From the NCBI RefSeq assembly GCF_020614375.1, contig NZ_CP085327.1, positions 558,001 through 622,000 of the forward strand: a stretch of DNA of 64,000 bases. The letters are read 5' to 3'. Each line of letters starts with the position of its first letter. Position 1 is the stretch's first letter. Origin of the DNA: Haladaptatus salinisoli (lineage in GTDB: Archaea; Halobacteriota; Halobacteria; Halobacteriales; Haladaptataceae). The notes beneath the pieces were generated by a model that was not told the DNA's origin, searched no databases, and was given only the letters and a program-made list of their open reading frames with translations. Positions 45,066 to 54,508 of this stretch are shown one piece after another. The position numbers were made by a program, and so were the translations under genes.

Positions 45066-45130
45066 TTTCGAGCGGCGTCCCCTCGCTGGAGAGCGCGCCC
45101 CTCTTGTCCGTCGAGAGCGGCGCGCGGAAT

Positions 45131-46411
45131 CTATCGGTCGTCGAATGCCGCTTTCAACGACACTCCAGCTACGAGGGGACGTTTCGAGACGGTGACACCG
45201 AGTGCAACGCCGAGCGGAACGACGCCGACGAGCGCGAGCGCCACCGCCGGCGTCGTCGCGTCCGCGACTCGGCCGCCGACCAGCAGGAAGGGAACGCGAA
45301 CGACGGCACCGACGAAGGCGACGGCGCTCAGCGTCGTCGCCCGGCCGGCGGAGTCCGCGCGGTCGTTCAGATAGGCGCTGTGGATCGGACGGACCACGTC
45401 GCCGCAGGTCCGAAAACCGACGATGGCCGAGAGCGTCGCGGCCGCGGCGAGGGACCCGCCGAACAGCCGAGTTCCGACGAGCGGCACCAGCATCGCGGCC
45501 CCGCCGACACCGACCAGCGCGAGCAACGCGGTGACCGACCCGAGCGATTCGCGGAGCGCGTCGGCCCGGTCGACGGCGAAGGCCGACAGCGCGGTGAACG
45601 TCGCGTAGAGGCAACCGAGGACGACGAACTCCGGAAGCGGCGCGCCCGCGACCGTCGCGGTGGTTCGGGGCAGGGTCCGGACGACCACGGGTTGAAGGTA
45701 GTCGCCGGCGGCGGACAGGGACCCGACGAAGACGGCCACGACGGCGATGACGACGCGGAGGCCGGGACGACCGAGGAAGTGACGAATCAGCGAAAGCGCG
45801 CGACGCGGGCCGAGGGAAGTATCCCCACCCTCGTCGGTGCTCGCTCCTCGATACCGAGCGTTCGCGGGGAGCGACGCGACGATAGCGACGCCCGACCAAC
45901 TGAGCGCGGCCGCGCAGGCGAACGGAGCCAGCGGTTCGACCACGTAGAGGAATCCGCCGGCGACCATCGTCGTCGCGGTAACCCAGAGTCGCAGCGCCGC
46001 ACCGCGGCTCTCGATTTCGGTGTATCGTTCCGCCTCGTCCGCCTCGTCGAGGGCGTCGTACAGCCACGCCTCGGTGCTCCCGGACTGGAAGGCGCTGGCG
46101 AGACCGAAGACGACGAAGACGCTCACGACGGCGGTCGTCGAGCGCACGAACGCCCACGAGGAGACGCCGACCGCGAACAGCGTCTGGCTGAGCAGGAGGC
46201 TCCTCCTGCGACCGAGACGGTCGCCGACGTAGCCGCTCGGCACCTCGCCGAGGACGGCGACCGCGGCCATCGCGGACCCCCCGAGCGCGAGGTCGGTGAA
46301 CGTCACTCCGCGACTCACGAGAAAGACGTTCAAGAACGGCCCGATGAAGCCGATAGCGCTGACACAGCGGTACGCGTAGTACGTCACCACCGCCCGACGG
46401 AGGTTGGTCAC
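45131..46411 (-). CDS. MFS transporter
   Basis: A 426-residue major facilitator protein with 12 hydrophobic segments. The loop 2-3 motif is GYVGDRLGRRRSLL, and an acidic stretch (ALDEADEAERYTEIESRG) lies in the loop after helix 4. I chose the GTG at 46411 (VTNLRRAVVTYYAYR) because GGAGGTGG lies eight bases upstream. A longer frame to 46582 adds proline-rich, non-membrane sequence. Substrate unknown. Confidence 0.87.
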   Translation of the reverse strand: MTNLRRAVVTYYAYRCVSAIGFIGPFLNVFLVSRGVTFTDLALGGSAMAAVAVLGEVPSGYVGDRLGRRRSLLLSQTLFAVGVSSWAFVRSTTAVVSVFVVFGLASAFQSGSTEAWLYDALDEADEAERYTEIESRGAALRLWVTATTMVAGGFLYVVEPLAPFACAAALSWSGVAIVASLPANARYRGASTDEGGDTSLGPRRALSLIRHFLGRPGLRVVIAVVAVFVGSLSAAGDYLQPVVVRTLPRTTATVAGAPLPEFVVLGCLYATFTALSAFAVDRADALRESLGSVTALLALVGVGGAAMLVPLVGTRLFGGSLAAAATLSAIVGFRTCGDVVRPIHSAYLNDRADSAGRATTLSAVAFVGAVVRVPFLLVGGRVADATTPAVALALVGVVPLGVALGVTVSKRPLVAGVSLKAAFDDR

Positions 46412-46743
46412 CGCGACCACCTCCGGGTGCGACGCCGGGGGGCGGGGCGGCCGGGGAATCGATGGACGGGTCCCTCTCGTCGGAGGAGAGGGCACGCGAA
46501 ACGGTTCTGTCGGTCTGAACTGCGGGTGGATCGTCGAAACATGTGGCGTGACGGATGGGATAACAGTCACAACGCTAGTCACCGCGAGGTATCGCCGGGA
46601 GCTACACCCGTCACTGCGCGGTGTCGCGTCGGTGGGACTCCGTTCGGAGTGTCACGCCGCGTTCGACATGGACCGATGTTTTTCCGGTTTCGTGATAAGT
46701 GTATCGGGAGCGAAAGTCACACCCCCGCACCGGGCCCCGACCG
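46412..46743. other. Intergenic region without recognisable features
   Basis: About 330 bases separating the MFS gene from corA. GC-rich at first, with no clear promoter box, RNA gene or repeat that I can see. The Shine-Dalgarno site of the MFS gene lies at its left edge. Confidence 0.5.
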
Positions 46744-47724
46744 TCACAACCAGCCTTCCTGCCGGAAGTAGACGACCAGAACCACCGTCACGAGTAACAT
46801 ACCCAGCATCACGGCGGGGTAGCCGTACGTCCAGCCCAACTCCGGCATGTTGTACGGGCTGTCCGCGAAGTTCATCCCGTACAGGCCGACGACGAACGTC
46901 AGGGGGAGGACGATGGTGGCGACGACGGTGAGCTTCTTCATCACCTCGTTGGTCGAGACGGAGAGCGAGTTGAGGTAGATGTCGCGCGCGCCGCTCGCCA
47001 GGTCGCGATACGTCTCGGTCAGGTCGACCAGTTGAACGAGGTGGTCGTACACGTCGCGGAAGTACTTCTCCGTCTCCGGGCGCACCTCCTCGGGGTCGCC
47101 GCGGGCGAGGTAGCCCACCGCCTCTCGCGTCGGCCACGCGAGTTTGCGAAACGAGAGCAGTTCCCGTCGGACGCTGTTTATCGACTCCAGCGTCTCGATG
47201 TCCGTCTCCGTGATGACGGCGTCCTCCACCTCCTCGATCCGATCTTCTATCAGGTCGAGGACGTCGAAGTAGCTGTCCACGATTCCGTCGCAGATGCGGT
47301 ACGCCGTGAAATCCGCGCCGCGCCCGAGGATGCGCCGGTCGCCGTCGAGCGCTGCCCGCCAGATGCGCTCGACGGCATCGATGTCGTGCTCCGAGAGCGT
47401 GACCAACCAGTCCTCGCCGACGAACAGGCCGACCGATTCGGCCCGAATCTCCCCTTGAAACGTGGTGTCGCCGCGAGCCAGACCGGCCGTTTTGAGCAGG
47501 ACGAAGGTGTACCCCTCGAACTCCTCGGTTTTCGGCCTGACGCCGTTGCGGATGTCCTCGACCGAGAGGTGGTGGATGCCGAACTCCTCGGCGACCCGTT
47601 CCAGTTCGACGGGCGTCGCTCCGGTCGCCCGAACCCACACGCTCCCCGGTTCCGCCCGGGCGGTCTCCATATCGCGGAACGTTTCGACTGTCTCGTCCGA
47701 GAACGCCAGCGACTCGACCGTCAT
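46744..47724 (-). CDS. corA: CorA-type divalent cation transporter
   Basis: A 326-residue pentameric Mg2+/Co2+ channel-type transporter. A long cytoplasmic domain is followed by two C-terminal membrane helices with the signature YGMNF between them (about residue 290). It ends with the usual basic-poor short tail. Its ATG overlaps the stop of a small upstream membrane protein. Confidence 0.94.
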   Translation of the reverse strand: MTVESLAFSDETVETFRDMETARAEPGSVWVRATGATPVELERVAEEFGIHHLSVEDIRNGVRPKTEEFEGYTFVLLKTAGLARGDTTFQGEIRAESVGLFVGEDWLVTLSEHDIDAVERIWRAALDGDRRILGRGADFTAYRICDGIVDSYFDVLDLIEDRIEEVEDAVITETDIETLESINSVRRELLSFRKLAWPTREAVGYLARGDPEEVRPETEKYFRDVYDHLVQLVDLTETYRDLASGARDIYLNSLSVSTNEVMKKLTVVATIVLPLTFVVGLYGMNFADSPYNMPELGWTYGYPAVMLGMLLVTVVLVVYFRQEGWL

Positions 47725-47891
47725 CGCGGCTCCTCCGACGGCGTCGCGTTTCCGATGGCGAGGAGCGTGACGCCGACCATGACGCCGGTTATGGAGAACG
47801 CCCGACCGGGGTACGATGCGACCAGTCCGAACACGTAACCCGCCAGTCCGAGGACCGTCAGCGCGAGGCCGACGGCGAGGGTGCGGTTCAT
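47721..47891 (-). CDS. 56-residue two-span membrane protein upstream of corA
   Basis: The frame reads MNRTLAVGLALTVLGLAGYV and on through a second hydrophobic segment, ending ATPSEEPR. Its TGA overlaps the corA ATG (ATGA at 47721-47724), so corA is translated with it. Too small for a family call; a regulatory or accessory role for CorA is only conjecture. Confidence 0.65.
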   Translation of the reverse strand: MNRTLAVGLALTVLGLAGYVFGLVASYPGRAFSITGVMVGVTLLAIGNATPSEEPR

Positions 47892-47930
47892 AGTCTCCGT
47901 ACCGGAGAGGGGAGAAAAAACGTTACCCGA

Positions 47931-48566
47931 TTACTTCTCGTGTTCGACGCCCTCGACGAGGCGGTAGACGCCCTCCGACTCGTCTAGCTGCTTCGGATAG
48001 ATCGCCATCGCCACCACGATGTCGTCTCCGTGTTTGACCTTCGCCACGTGGATGGACACTTCGATCGTCGCGCCGTTGGACTTCGCGGTCGTCGTGAACT
48101 CCGACACCTCGGTCTTCGTTCCGAGCATCGTCACTCGCTTCGAACCGGTCTTTCGGAGGTCGTCGACGTTCGCGTAGCCGGAGACGAACCGCTCGACCAG
48201 CTTTCGGTCGTCGTACTTCGCCAGCGGGTTGAACGTCTTCCCGGCGACCTCGACCTTCGGGCTGCTGATAACCACGAACTTCGAGACGGTTCCCTCCGCG
48301 ATTCCCGACACTCCGACCGACTTCTCGTACTGGGCGACCCAGTTCGTCACTTTGACCTCGCGGCTCTGTCCGGCCGCTTCGAACGTTCGTTTCGCGGTCT
48401 TCCGCTCGACGCTCGCCTTCTCGTACCCCGCCCCCGAGAGCGCCTCGTTCCCGACCGTCGCCTTGTTCGCGCTGAAGGCGAGGGAGTCCCCGAGAATGAA
48501 ACCGAGACAGCCGCTCGAGAGGACGAGAACCGCCAGAAACGCGCCAGCGAGTATTTTGCGTGCCAT
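47931..48566 (-). CDS. Lipoprotein, DUF6517-like
   Basis: A 211-residue secreted protein. It has a signal (MARKILAGAFLAVLVLSSGC) with the lipobox Cys at residue 20, then a soluble domain with VKVTNWVAQYEKSVG and VVISSPKVEVAGKTFNPLAK. I believe it belongs to the haloarchaeal family DUF6517. I chose the ATG at 48566; an ATG three codons upstream is also possible. No known activity. Confidence 0.82.
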   Translation of the reverse strand: MARKILAGAFLAVLVLSSGCLGFILGDSLAFSANKATVGNEALSGAGYEKASVERKTAKRTFEAAGQSREVKVTNWVAQYEKSVGVSGIAEGTVSKFVVISSPKVEVAGKTFNPLAKYDDRKLVERFVSGYANVDDLRKTGSKRVTMLGTKTEVSEFTTTAKSNGATIEVSIHVAKVKHGDDIVVAMAIYPKQLDESEGVYRLVEGVEHEK

Positions 48567-48644
48567 ATGAACCATCCGTACACGACCATCCAGTATAAAC
48601 CCGACGACTGCGAAAACGGAAATTTGAGCGACGGTTCGAGCGCG

Positions 48645-50132
48645 CTACGGGAGTTTGAACGAGGCCCCGGAGTCGGTGTCCTGCACGTCGACGCCGAGGG
48701 CACGGAGTTCGTCGCGCAGGGCGTCCGCGCGCTCGTAGTTGCCCGCCTCGCGCTCCCCTTCGCGCAGGTCGAGGACGAGTTCCACGAGGTCCTCCGCGAG
48801 TCGCACGTCGCCGCCCGTCTCGCCGCCGAGGGTGAATCCGAGTACGTCGCCGCCGAGTTCCCCGAACGTCTCGACCGCTCTCCTGAGCCCCTCGTAGTCG
48901 TACTCCTCGCGGTCGTCGACGTGGCGGTTGACCGCGGTCACGAGGTCGAGCAGGGCCGCCAGCGCGCGACGGGTGTTGAAGTCGTCGTTCATCGCGCTCT
49001 CGAAATCGGCGCGGGTCTCCTCGACCGCCACGCGCAGGTCGTCGTCCGCGACCTTCGTCCGGGCGTCCGGGTCGTCGAGCGCCTCCACCGCGCGGTCGTA
49101 CCCTCCCGAAAGTCGCTCCCACCGGTCGACGGCCTCGCTCACCGTCTCGTCGCTGTACGTCTGGGGGTTGCCGTACGACGTGGAGAGGAGGAACATCCGA
49201 ACCGCGTTCGCGCCGAGTTCCGCCACCGCGTCCCTGACGGTGAAGAAGTTCTGGAGGCTGGAACTCATCTTCTCGCCCTCGGTTTCGAGCAGGCGAACGT
49301 GGAGCCAGTAGCGGGCGAACCGGTGGCCGGTCGCCGCCTCGCTCTGGGCCACCTCGTTCTCGTGGTGCGGGAAGACGAGGTCCTGGCCGCCGACGTGGAT
49401 GTCGATGGTCTCGCCGAGGTGTTTCATGCTCATCGCCGAGCACTCGATGTGCCACCCCGGTCGGCCCTCGCTCCACGGCGACTCCCACGTCCGACCGGAA
49501 GGACGGGAGACCGCGTAGTCGGTGTCCGAGTCGCGGTGTTCCTCGATGGCGTCCTCGCTCACCCCGTCCGCCTTCCAGAGCGCGAAGTCCGCGGGGTGGC
49601 GCTTGTCGCCGCGCTCCTCCTCTTCCCCCTGCGCCTCCATCTCCTCGACGCGCTGGTTCGAGAGTTTGCCGTAGTCGTCGAACGTCGTCACGTCGAAGTA
49701 GACGGAGCCGTTCGATTCGTAGGCGTACCCCGCCTCGACCAGCGTCTCGATGAGGTCGATTATCTCCGGGAGGTGCTCGCTGACCCGGGGGTAGACGTCC
49801 GCCCGCAGGAGGTTCAGGTCGCGCATGTCGCGGATCGTTTGCGTGATGAAGGTGCGGGCGACCTCGGCCTCGTCCTCGCCGAGGTCGTCTTCGCCGGCCC
49901 GCGCCGCGATCTTCTCGTTCACGTCGGTGAAGTTCTCGACGTGGCGCACGTCGTAGCCGAGGTGTTCCAGCCATCGGTGCATCACGTCCGTGTGCACCCA
50001 TCCCCGCGCGTGGCCGAGGTGCGCGTAGTCCGAGACGGTCAGTCCGCAGTAGTAGAGGAGCACGGAATCGGGATCGCCCGGTTCGAACGGTTCCCGCTCT
50101 CCCGTGAGCGTGTTCGTAACGGAGAGTGTCAT
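48645..50132 (-). CDS. cysS: Cysteinyl-tRNA synthetase
   Basis: A 495-residue class I synthetase charging tRNA-Cys. The zinc ligand Cys29 starts the catalytic core, HLGH (38-41) is the HIGH motif, and further zinc ligands are expected at Cys231 and His256/257 (PHHENE). KMSSS (288-292) is the KMSKS loop. The C-terminal DALR-type helical domain is present. I chose the ATG at 50132; the longer frame adds basic residues from the spacer. A small conserved protein lies just upstream. Confidence 0.95.
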   Translation of the reverse strand: MTLSVTNTLTGEREPFEPGDPDSVLLYYCGLTVSDYAHLGHARGWVHTDVMHRWLEHLGYDVRHVENFTDVNEKIAARAGEDDLGEDEAEVARTFITQTIRDMRDLNLLRADVYPRVSEHLPEIIDLIETLVEAGYAYESNGSVYFDVTTFDDYGKLSNQRVEEMEAQGEEEERGDKRHPADFALWKADGVSEDAIEEHRDSDTDYAVSRPSGRTWESPWSEGRPGWHIECSAMSMKHLGETIDIHVGGQDLVFPHHENEVAQSEAATGHRFARYWLHVRLLETEGEKMSSSLQNFFTVRDAVAELGANAVRMFLLSTSYGNPQTYSDETVSEAVDRWERLSGGYDRAVEALDDPDARTKVADDDLRVAVEETRADFESAMNDDFNTRRALAALLDLVTAVNRHVDDREEYDYEGLRRAVETFGELGGDVLGFTLGGETGGDVRLAEDLVELVLDLREGEREAGNYERADALRDELRALGVDVQDTDSGASFKLP

Positions 50133-50175
50133 GGCAAAGGGTAGCGTCAGCAACCGTTTTAAATCGTCGGAAGCG

Positions 50176-50670
50176 TCACGGTCCGCCGAATTCCGGCACC
50201 GAATCCAGCGCGTCCTCGACCGCTCGCACCGCGTTCGCACCGTCCCGGCGCTCGACGACCACGACGAGCGATTCGGCGACGGCGGCGGCGACGATATCGA
50301 CCTCCGTCGTCGCGAGGCGCGCGACGACGTGCGAGAGCGCCGCCGCGTCCACGTCGCCCGTGGCGACGACCGCCGTGAGCGACCCGCGGTCGGGCGAGAA
50401 GCCGACGTCGCCGACGACGAGCAACGGGTCGTCGTCCGACTCCCCGAGTCCGCTCCGCATGACGACGCGGGCGTCGCGCGCGTCGGCGCGGTAGTCCGGC
50501 ATCTCGTCGGCGAATCGGTTCAGCGCCGTCGAAACCGCGTCGGTGTCGTCGCCGACCTCGTCCGCGAGGAACCGGGCGGCGGCGGTGTAGTTCACCACGC
50601 CCGCCCGGAGCGCGGCGTGGAGGAACGGTCGTCGCCGAACCGCCTCGCGGGTCGCTGCTGCGAGTGACAT
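50176..50670 (-). CDS. Conserved haloarchaeal protein, ACT-like (DUF7523-like)
   Basis: A 164-residue protein (start MSLAAATREAVRRRPFLHAA). The first 60 residues look helix-turn-helix-like, and the rest alternates strands and helices like an ACT domain (LTAVVATGDVDAAALSHVVA). I recall the haloarchaeal family DUF7523 but cannot check. It precedes cysS by about 40 bases and is likely co-transcribed. An amino-acid-sensing role would be guesswork. Confidence 0.72.
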   Translation of the reverse strand: MSLAAATREAVRRRPFLHAALRAGVVNYTAAARFLADEVGDDTDAVSTALNRFADEMPDYRADARDARVVMRSGLGESDDDPLLVVGDVGFSPDRGSLTAVVATGDVDAAALSHVVARLATTEVDIVAAAVAESLVVVVERRDGANAVRAVEDALDSVPEFGGP

Positions 50671-50725
50671 CATCGACCGGGACGCACGGGACGGAAAAAA
50701 GCGATGCGATCGTCGGACGAGGGTG

Positions 50726-51277
50726 CTAGCGGGTGAGGAAGTACGCCGCCGCGCCCAGTCCGGCCAGCACGACCAGCGCGCCGAACACCGCGACGACCCC
50801 GTCGACGACGGCCCCGACGCCGATGACGAGGAACAAAGCGAGGACGCCGAGCACGAGCAGCGGGAGGTTCTTCGTCAGTTCCGACGGTTCGGTGTCGGAG
50901 TCGGCGGGGCGGCGCTTCGGCTTCGAGAGCGACTCGTCGACCCGAACCGAGTCGCCTCGCTCGTCGGGTTCCGTGATGTCCACGTCCACGTAGGCGGTCT
51001 CCGCGCCGTACCCCGTGGCGACCTTCAGTTTCCCGCTGGCGGGGGCGTCGTGGACCGTGACGGTCACGTACCGCGTCGTCCCGCCTTCGACGTAGTGGTT
51101 CGTCGCCGCGAGCGACGCGCCCCGTGAGAGGTCGTCGTCGAGGTGGACGTACGCGTGCACCGGCGCGCCGTGGTTCTCCAGCGCGACGGTGAACGAGTCG
51201 TCGGCCTCGAACGACTGCGCTACCTCTATATCGTGGAGGCCGTCGCGGTTGATGTGAATCGGTAGCGTGCCCGGCAC
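50726..51277 (-). CDS. Conserved protein with C-terminal membrane anchor (DUF7524-like)
   Basis: A 183-residue protein. A beta-rich N-terminal domain (LPIHINRDGLHDIEVAQSFE) is followed by a polar linker (about 118-135) and two hydrophobic segments at 138-158 and 162-181. The topology suggests a soluble domain held at the membrane. Unknown function. Confidence 0.72.
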   Translation of the reverse strand: MPGTLPIHINRDGLHDIEVAQSFEADDSFTVALENHGAPVHAYVHLDDDLSRGASLAATNHYVEGGTTRYVTVTVHDAPASGKLKVATGYGAETAYVDVDITEPDERGDSVRVDESLSKPKRRPADSDTEPSELTKNLPLLVLGVLALFLVIGVGAVVDGVVAVFGALVVLAGLGAAAYFLTR

Positions 51278-51311
51278 GGTTCACCCTTTATTGTATAGTG
51301 TACAAAGACGT

Positions 51312-51497
51312 TCAGGCCTCCCGCATGTCCGGCGGGAGGAGGTTCGGGATGCCGTCCTCGATGGGATATCGCTCGCCGCACTCCGTGCAGGTGAGCGTTC
51401 CTTGCAGCACTTCTCCGTCGTCCTCCCGTCGCACGTCCAAATCGAGTTCCTGCTTGTCCAGCGGACAGCAGATGATGTCCATCAGGGACTTCTTCAT
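51312..51497 (-). CDS. Trm112-family zinc protein
   Basis: A 61-residue protein with the Trm112/UPF0434 pattern. It starts MKKSLMDIICCPLDKQELDL, has a CTECGERYPIEDGIPNLL C-terminus, and its Cys pairs at 10-11 and 36/39 form a zinc knuckle. Trm112 activates methyltransferases acting on tRNA, rRNA and translation factors. I chose the ATG at 51497; the longer frame is antisense to the next gene. Confidence 0.88.
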   Translation of the reverse strand: MKKSLMDIICCPLDKQELDLDVRREDDGEVLQGTLTCTECGERYPIEDGIPNLLPPDMREA

Positions 51498-51599
51498 GCC
51501 CGGGTGGACGAAGGGGTGGGGCAAAAGCGTGACGGGTTCGACGGTTCGACGCCTTTCGCTTTCGAAACGCCTCTCACCCCCGGCGCGAAACCACCCCGC

Positions 51600-52016
51600 A
51601 TGAACTACGTCGGGTGGGCCATCGTCGCCCTCGTCGGATACACGGCGCTGCCGCCGCTCGTCAGCATCGCCACGCGAGAGATTCCGGACACCGTGGCCGC
51701 GCTGGTGGCGAACGGGATGCTCGTCGCCGCGGCGCTCGCCATCACGGTGTACGAGGGCGAACAGATCGTCCCGTACCTCACGAGCGACAAAGCGCCCTAC
51801 ATGTACCTCGCCGGCGTCTCCCTCGCCGTCGGCATCCTCGCGTACTATCGGGCGCTGGCGTCCGGCCCGGTGAGCGTCGTCGTCCCCATCTTCGGCCTCT
51901 TCATCGCCACGAGTTCGATTCTCGGCATCGCGCTCCTGGACGAACCGCTCACGGCCCGCAAGGCCGCGGGAATCGGGTTCGCGCTGCTCGCCATCTATCT
52001 GACGACGGTGGAGTGA
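51600..52016 (+). CDS. Half-size EamA/DMT transporter
   Basis: A 138-residue protein with about five hydrophobic segments and a single EamA repeat (VSVVVPIFGLFIATSSILGI, then LLDEPLTARKAAGIG). It would function as a dimer. The ATG at 51600 is the natural start; frames reaching further left are antisense to the Trm112 gene. Substrate unknown. Confidence 0.85.
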   Translation: MNYVGWAIVALVGYTALPPLVSIATREIPDTVAALVANGMLVAAALAITVYEGEQIVPYLTSDKAPYMYLAGVSLAVGILAYYRALASGPVSVVVPIFGLFIATSSILGIALLDEPLTARKAAGIGFALLAIYLTTVE

Positions 52017-52201
52017 GGAGGCGGAACGGAGAATCGAGCGCGCTCCCCGGAGCGACCGTGACACGTTCGTGTGCACTAGGCGGCGCGAACCCCGCCGACA
52101 CCGACACGTCCGTGGATACCGTCGCGAACGAGTCGCAAGTGTTAACCCGTCTCATTAGAAACCAACCTCCGACGGTTCTACTTGCGGTGTCGACAACAAT
52201 C

Positions 52202-52208
52202 TTTAAAA
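52202..52208 (+). promoter_or_regulatory. TATA box of the winged-helix gene
   Basis: TTTAAAA lies 27-33 bases before the ATG at 52235, ideal for a leaderless haloarchaeal gene. Confidence 0.55.
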
Positions 52209-52234
52209 GGTTCAAAGACAAGTTAACACGTGCC

Positions 52235-52540
52235 ATGATAGACCGACTTGAAAAGGAAGTCGATATGCTAGAACGCCATTTGCAGGTTCTGAAAATGGTC
52301 ATCGAGAACGAACCCATCGGCATCGTGAAGATGTCGAACGAGACGGGGTACCCGCACCACAAGGTTCGGTACTCCCTCCGCGTCCTCGAAGAAGAGAATC
52401 TCATCTCGCCCTCCAACCAAGGAGCGATCACGACCGAGCGAACGCAGGAGTTCGTCGCGGAACTCGACGAGAAACTCGCCGAGATTACGGACAAACTCGA
52501 TACGATGAAGATCGGCGAGAAGCCCGAAGCCGAGAGTTAA
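52235..52540 (+). CDS. Small winged-helix DNA-binding protein
   Basis: A 101-residue protein with a winged-helix core (LKMVIENEPIGIVKMSNETG, then HHKVRYSLRVLEEENLISPS). An N-terminal helix and a C-terminal coiled segment (ELDEKLAEITDKLDTMK) probably dimerise. The start is fixed by the TATA box spacing. It converges with the large coiled-coil gene, overlapping it by four bases. Targets unknown. Confidence 0.82.
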   Translation: MIDRLEKEVDMLERHLQVLKMVIENEPIGIVKMSNETGYPHHKVRYSLRVLEEENLISPSNQGAITTERTQEFVAELDEKLAEITDKLDTMKIGEKPEAES

Positions 52541-54441
52541 AGTTCTGGAACGGTCAGATAGAACTGCCCGTTGCGCGATTCGACCAAACAGAGATGGTAT
52601 CCCCGCTTACGGGATAGCTTGACGAAACTCTCCCTCTTTTCCCGCGTCAGCAACCCGCCGCTGGTCGCGTCCTCCGTCGTCTCCAGCGCGGCGGGTTCGA
52701 AGAAGCTCTTCGTGACCTGAAACGCCGCGCTGAGTTCGTCGTTCGCCGCGACGACGTCTGTTGCGGCGTCCACCAGCGACCCCATCATCTCGCCGGTCGC
52801 CGGTTCTCGCGAGTCGTTGATGTTCGCCACGGCGAGGGGGTTTCCCATCCTGTCGCGCAGGATGACGTCGAACGACAGCTCTCGCTCCTCGTCCTCCTCG
52901 CTCGCCGCGGTCACCGCCCCGTGGAGTTCGGCCCGGTCGACCTCCTGAATCGCCTCGAAGAGGTCTTTCATCCCGCGCTGGTGGCCCGTCTCCAGAATCT
53001 CGTACAGCAGGTCGGTGACCAGCCACGAGACGAATTGGAACTCCATCGAATCGTGGAGGAACGCCTCGTACTCGCGCCCCTCGACCGCGACGCCGTCGGA
53101 TTCGAACTGCGTGTGGTGTTCGAGTTTCAGGTTGGACTCGACCGCCTCCCGGTCGACTTCGCCCGCCGCCGCGTCGGTCAACGTTCCCTTCCCCTTCGAG
53201 CCGTAGCGGACGAACAGGTTCGTCCCCGCGAACGCCTGCTCCGGCGTCAGCTGTCGCTCCGCCACCGCGCCGGGGGCGCTCTCCCGAACCGTCTCGAGTT
53301 CGTCTCGGAGCCGTTCGACCTCGCTCTGAAGCCGATCGCGTTCCTGTCGAAGCTCGTCGCGCTCCGCTTCCGACTCCGACAGCTTCGTTCGGAGCGTCTC
53401 GATTTGCTCCGCGCGCGCCGCCAGTTCGGCTTCGAGTTCCTTCGTTCGCTTGGACGCGGCGCGCGCTTGCGACTGTTGCTGCGGCGGTCGTCGCGTCGTC
53501 CGGCGCTGTTTGACCCCCCTCTCGCGCGATTTGGACGTGCTGCTCTTGTCCGGGTCGAGCGACGGAATCGTCGACGTCTCGCGCCACTGTTTCTCGTCGG
53601 AGAGCGGGTCGGACGCGCCCCCGTTCGACTCGGTTTCGGAGGCGGTCGCCCGCTCTTCCGACTGCTGGTTCGCCTCGGAGGCCGCCCGCCGAGGCGAGGG
53701 CTGGTCGGGCTCCTGCGTGGGCTGACGGGGCGTCCGCTCTGTCTCCGGGGCCGTCGCGGCGGGCTCAGCCGATCCCGGGGTCGTCTCGGGTTCCGAATCC
53801 GGCTCCGACGGCTGGTCCGGTTCCGATTCGGACTCCGATCCGGGTTCGTCCCCCTCCGAATCGGAGGACGAGGCGGCCGTCGGCGTTTCGTCGGGCGTCT
53901 TCGGCTCTGGAATATCGATGACGTCCACGTCCGCGGCGACGACTTCGTAGATTCCCACCTCGTCGTTCGCGCGTTCGAACGCCTCGTCGCCGCTGACGAG
54001 CTGTTCGCTCTCGCCGACGTACGCGACGCTCATCGACCGCCCCGCGTGGTAGACGACGTAGTAATCGCCGCTCAGGACGTTCTCGCTGAGTTCGACGTAG
54101 CCCGTGAAGTTCTTCCCCGCCAGCGTGTCGCTCGCCTCGGCGAGCGGCGTGTCGTTGGTGTAGTACTTCGCCTGCGTCTTTCCGCCCCGCTCTCGCATAC
54201 TGAACAACAGCGGAAGGGAGGCGTGTGGGGCCTCGAAAACCGTTCCGTCGGCGTCCTCGAAATCGTCGAGTTCGCCGCCGAACACGCCGACGACGCGACC
54301 GTTCAACATGAACAGCTGCGCGCCGCCGGCCCGAACGGCACCGGAAAACTCGGCGTCGGCGAGGTCGCGGAGCGCGTCGAAGCCGCCGGTGAATGGGCGA
54401 GAATCCCACTCGGATATCTTCTCGTCCGTACGTGTATCCAT
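52537..54441 (-). CDS. Large acidic coiled-coil protein (DUF7527-like)
   Basis: A 634-residue protein in three parts. An N-terminal globular domain (about 1-185, GGFDALRDLADAEFSGAVRA) is followed by a low-complexity Ser/Glu/Pro/Asp region (190-310). A coiled coil (about 335-385, ESEAERDELRQERDRLQSEV) then leads to a C-terminal globular domain (390-634) ending GQFYLTVPEL. The modular layout recalls cytoskeletal or adaptor proteins, but I recognise no catalytic site. I recall DUF7527 for the haloarchaeal family. Confidence 0.8.
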   Translation of the reverse strand: MDTRTDEKISEWDSRPFTGGFDALRDLADAEFSGAVRAGGAQLFMLNGRVVGVFGGELDDFEDADGTVFEAPHASLPLLFSMRERGGKTQAKYYTNDTPLAEASDTLAGKNFTGYVELSENVLSGDYYVVYHAGRSMSVAYVGESEQLVSGDEAFERANDEVGIYEVVAADVDVIDIPEPKTPDETPTAASSSDSEGDEPGSESESEPDQPSEPDSEPETTPGSAEPAATAPETERTPRQPTQEPDQPSPRRAASEANQQSEERATASETESNGGASDPLSDEKQWRETSTIPSLDPDKSSTSKSRERGVKQRRTTRRPPQQQSQARAASKRTKELEAELAARAEQIETLRTKLSESEAERDELRQERDRLQSEVERLRDELETVRESAPGAVAERQLTPEQAFAGTNLFVRYGSKGKGTLTDAAAGEVDREAVESNLKLEHHTQFESDGVAVEGREYEAFLHDSMEFQFVSWLVTDLLYEILETGHQRGMKDLFEAIQEVDRAELHGAVTAASEEDEERELSFDVILRDRMGNPLAVANINDSREPATGEMMGSLVDAATDVVAANDELSAAFQVTKSFFEPAALETTEDATSGGLLTREKRESFVKLSRKRGYHLCLVESRNGQFYLTVPEL

Positions 54442-54508
54442 ACTTACGTCAAAACGGCATTCCCCTCAAATACTTTCGGGTTGGCGTAATACGCCCGTCA
54501 GACGGATC

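Noticed and set aside
48645..50132. KMSSS instead of KMSKS in CysRS as a sign of inactivation.
   Set aside because: The loop tolerates this change in class I synthetases; all other catalytic and zinc residues are present.
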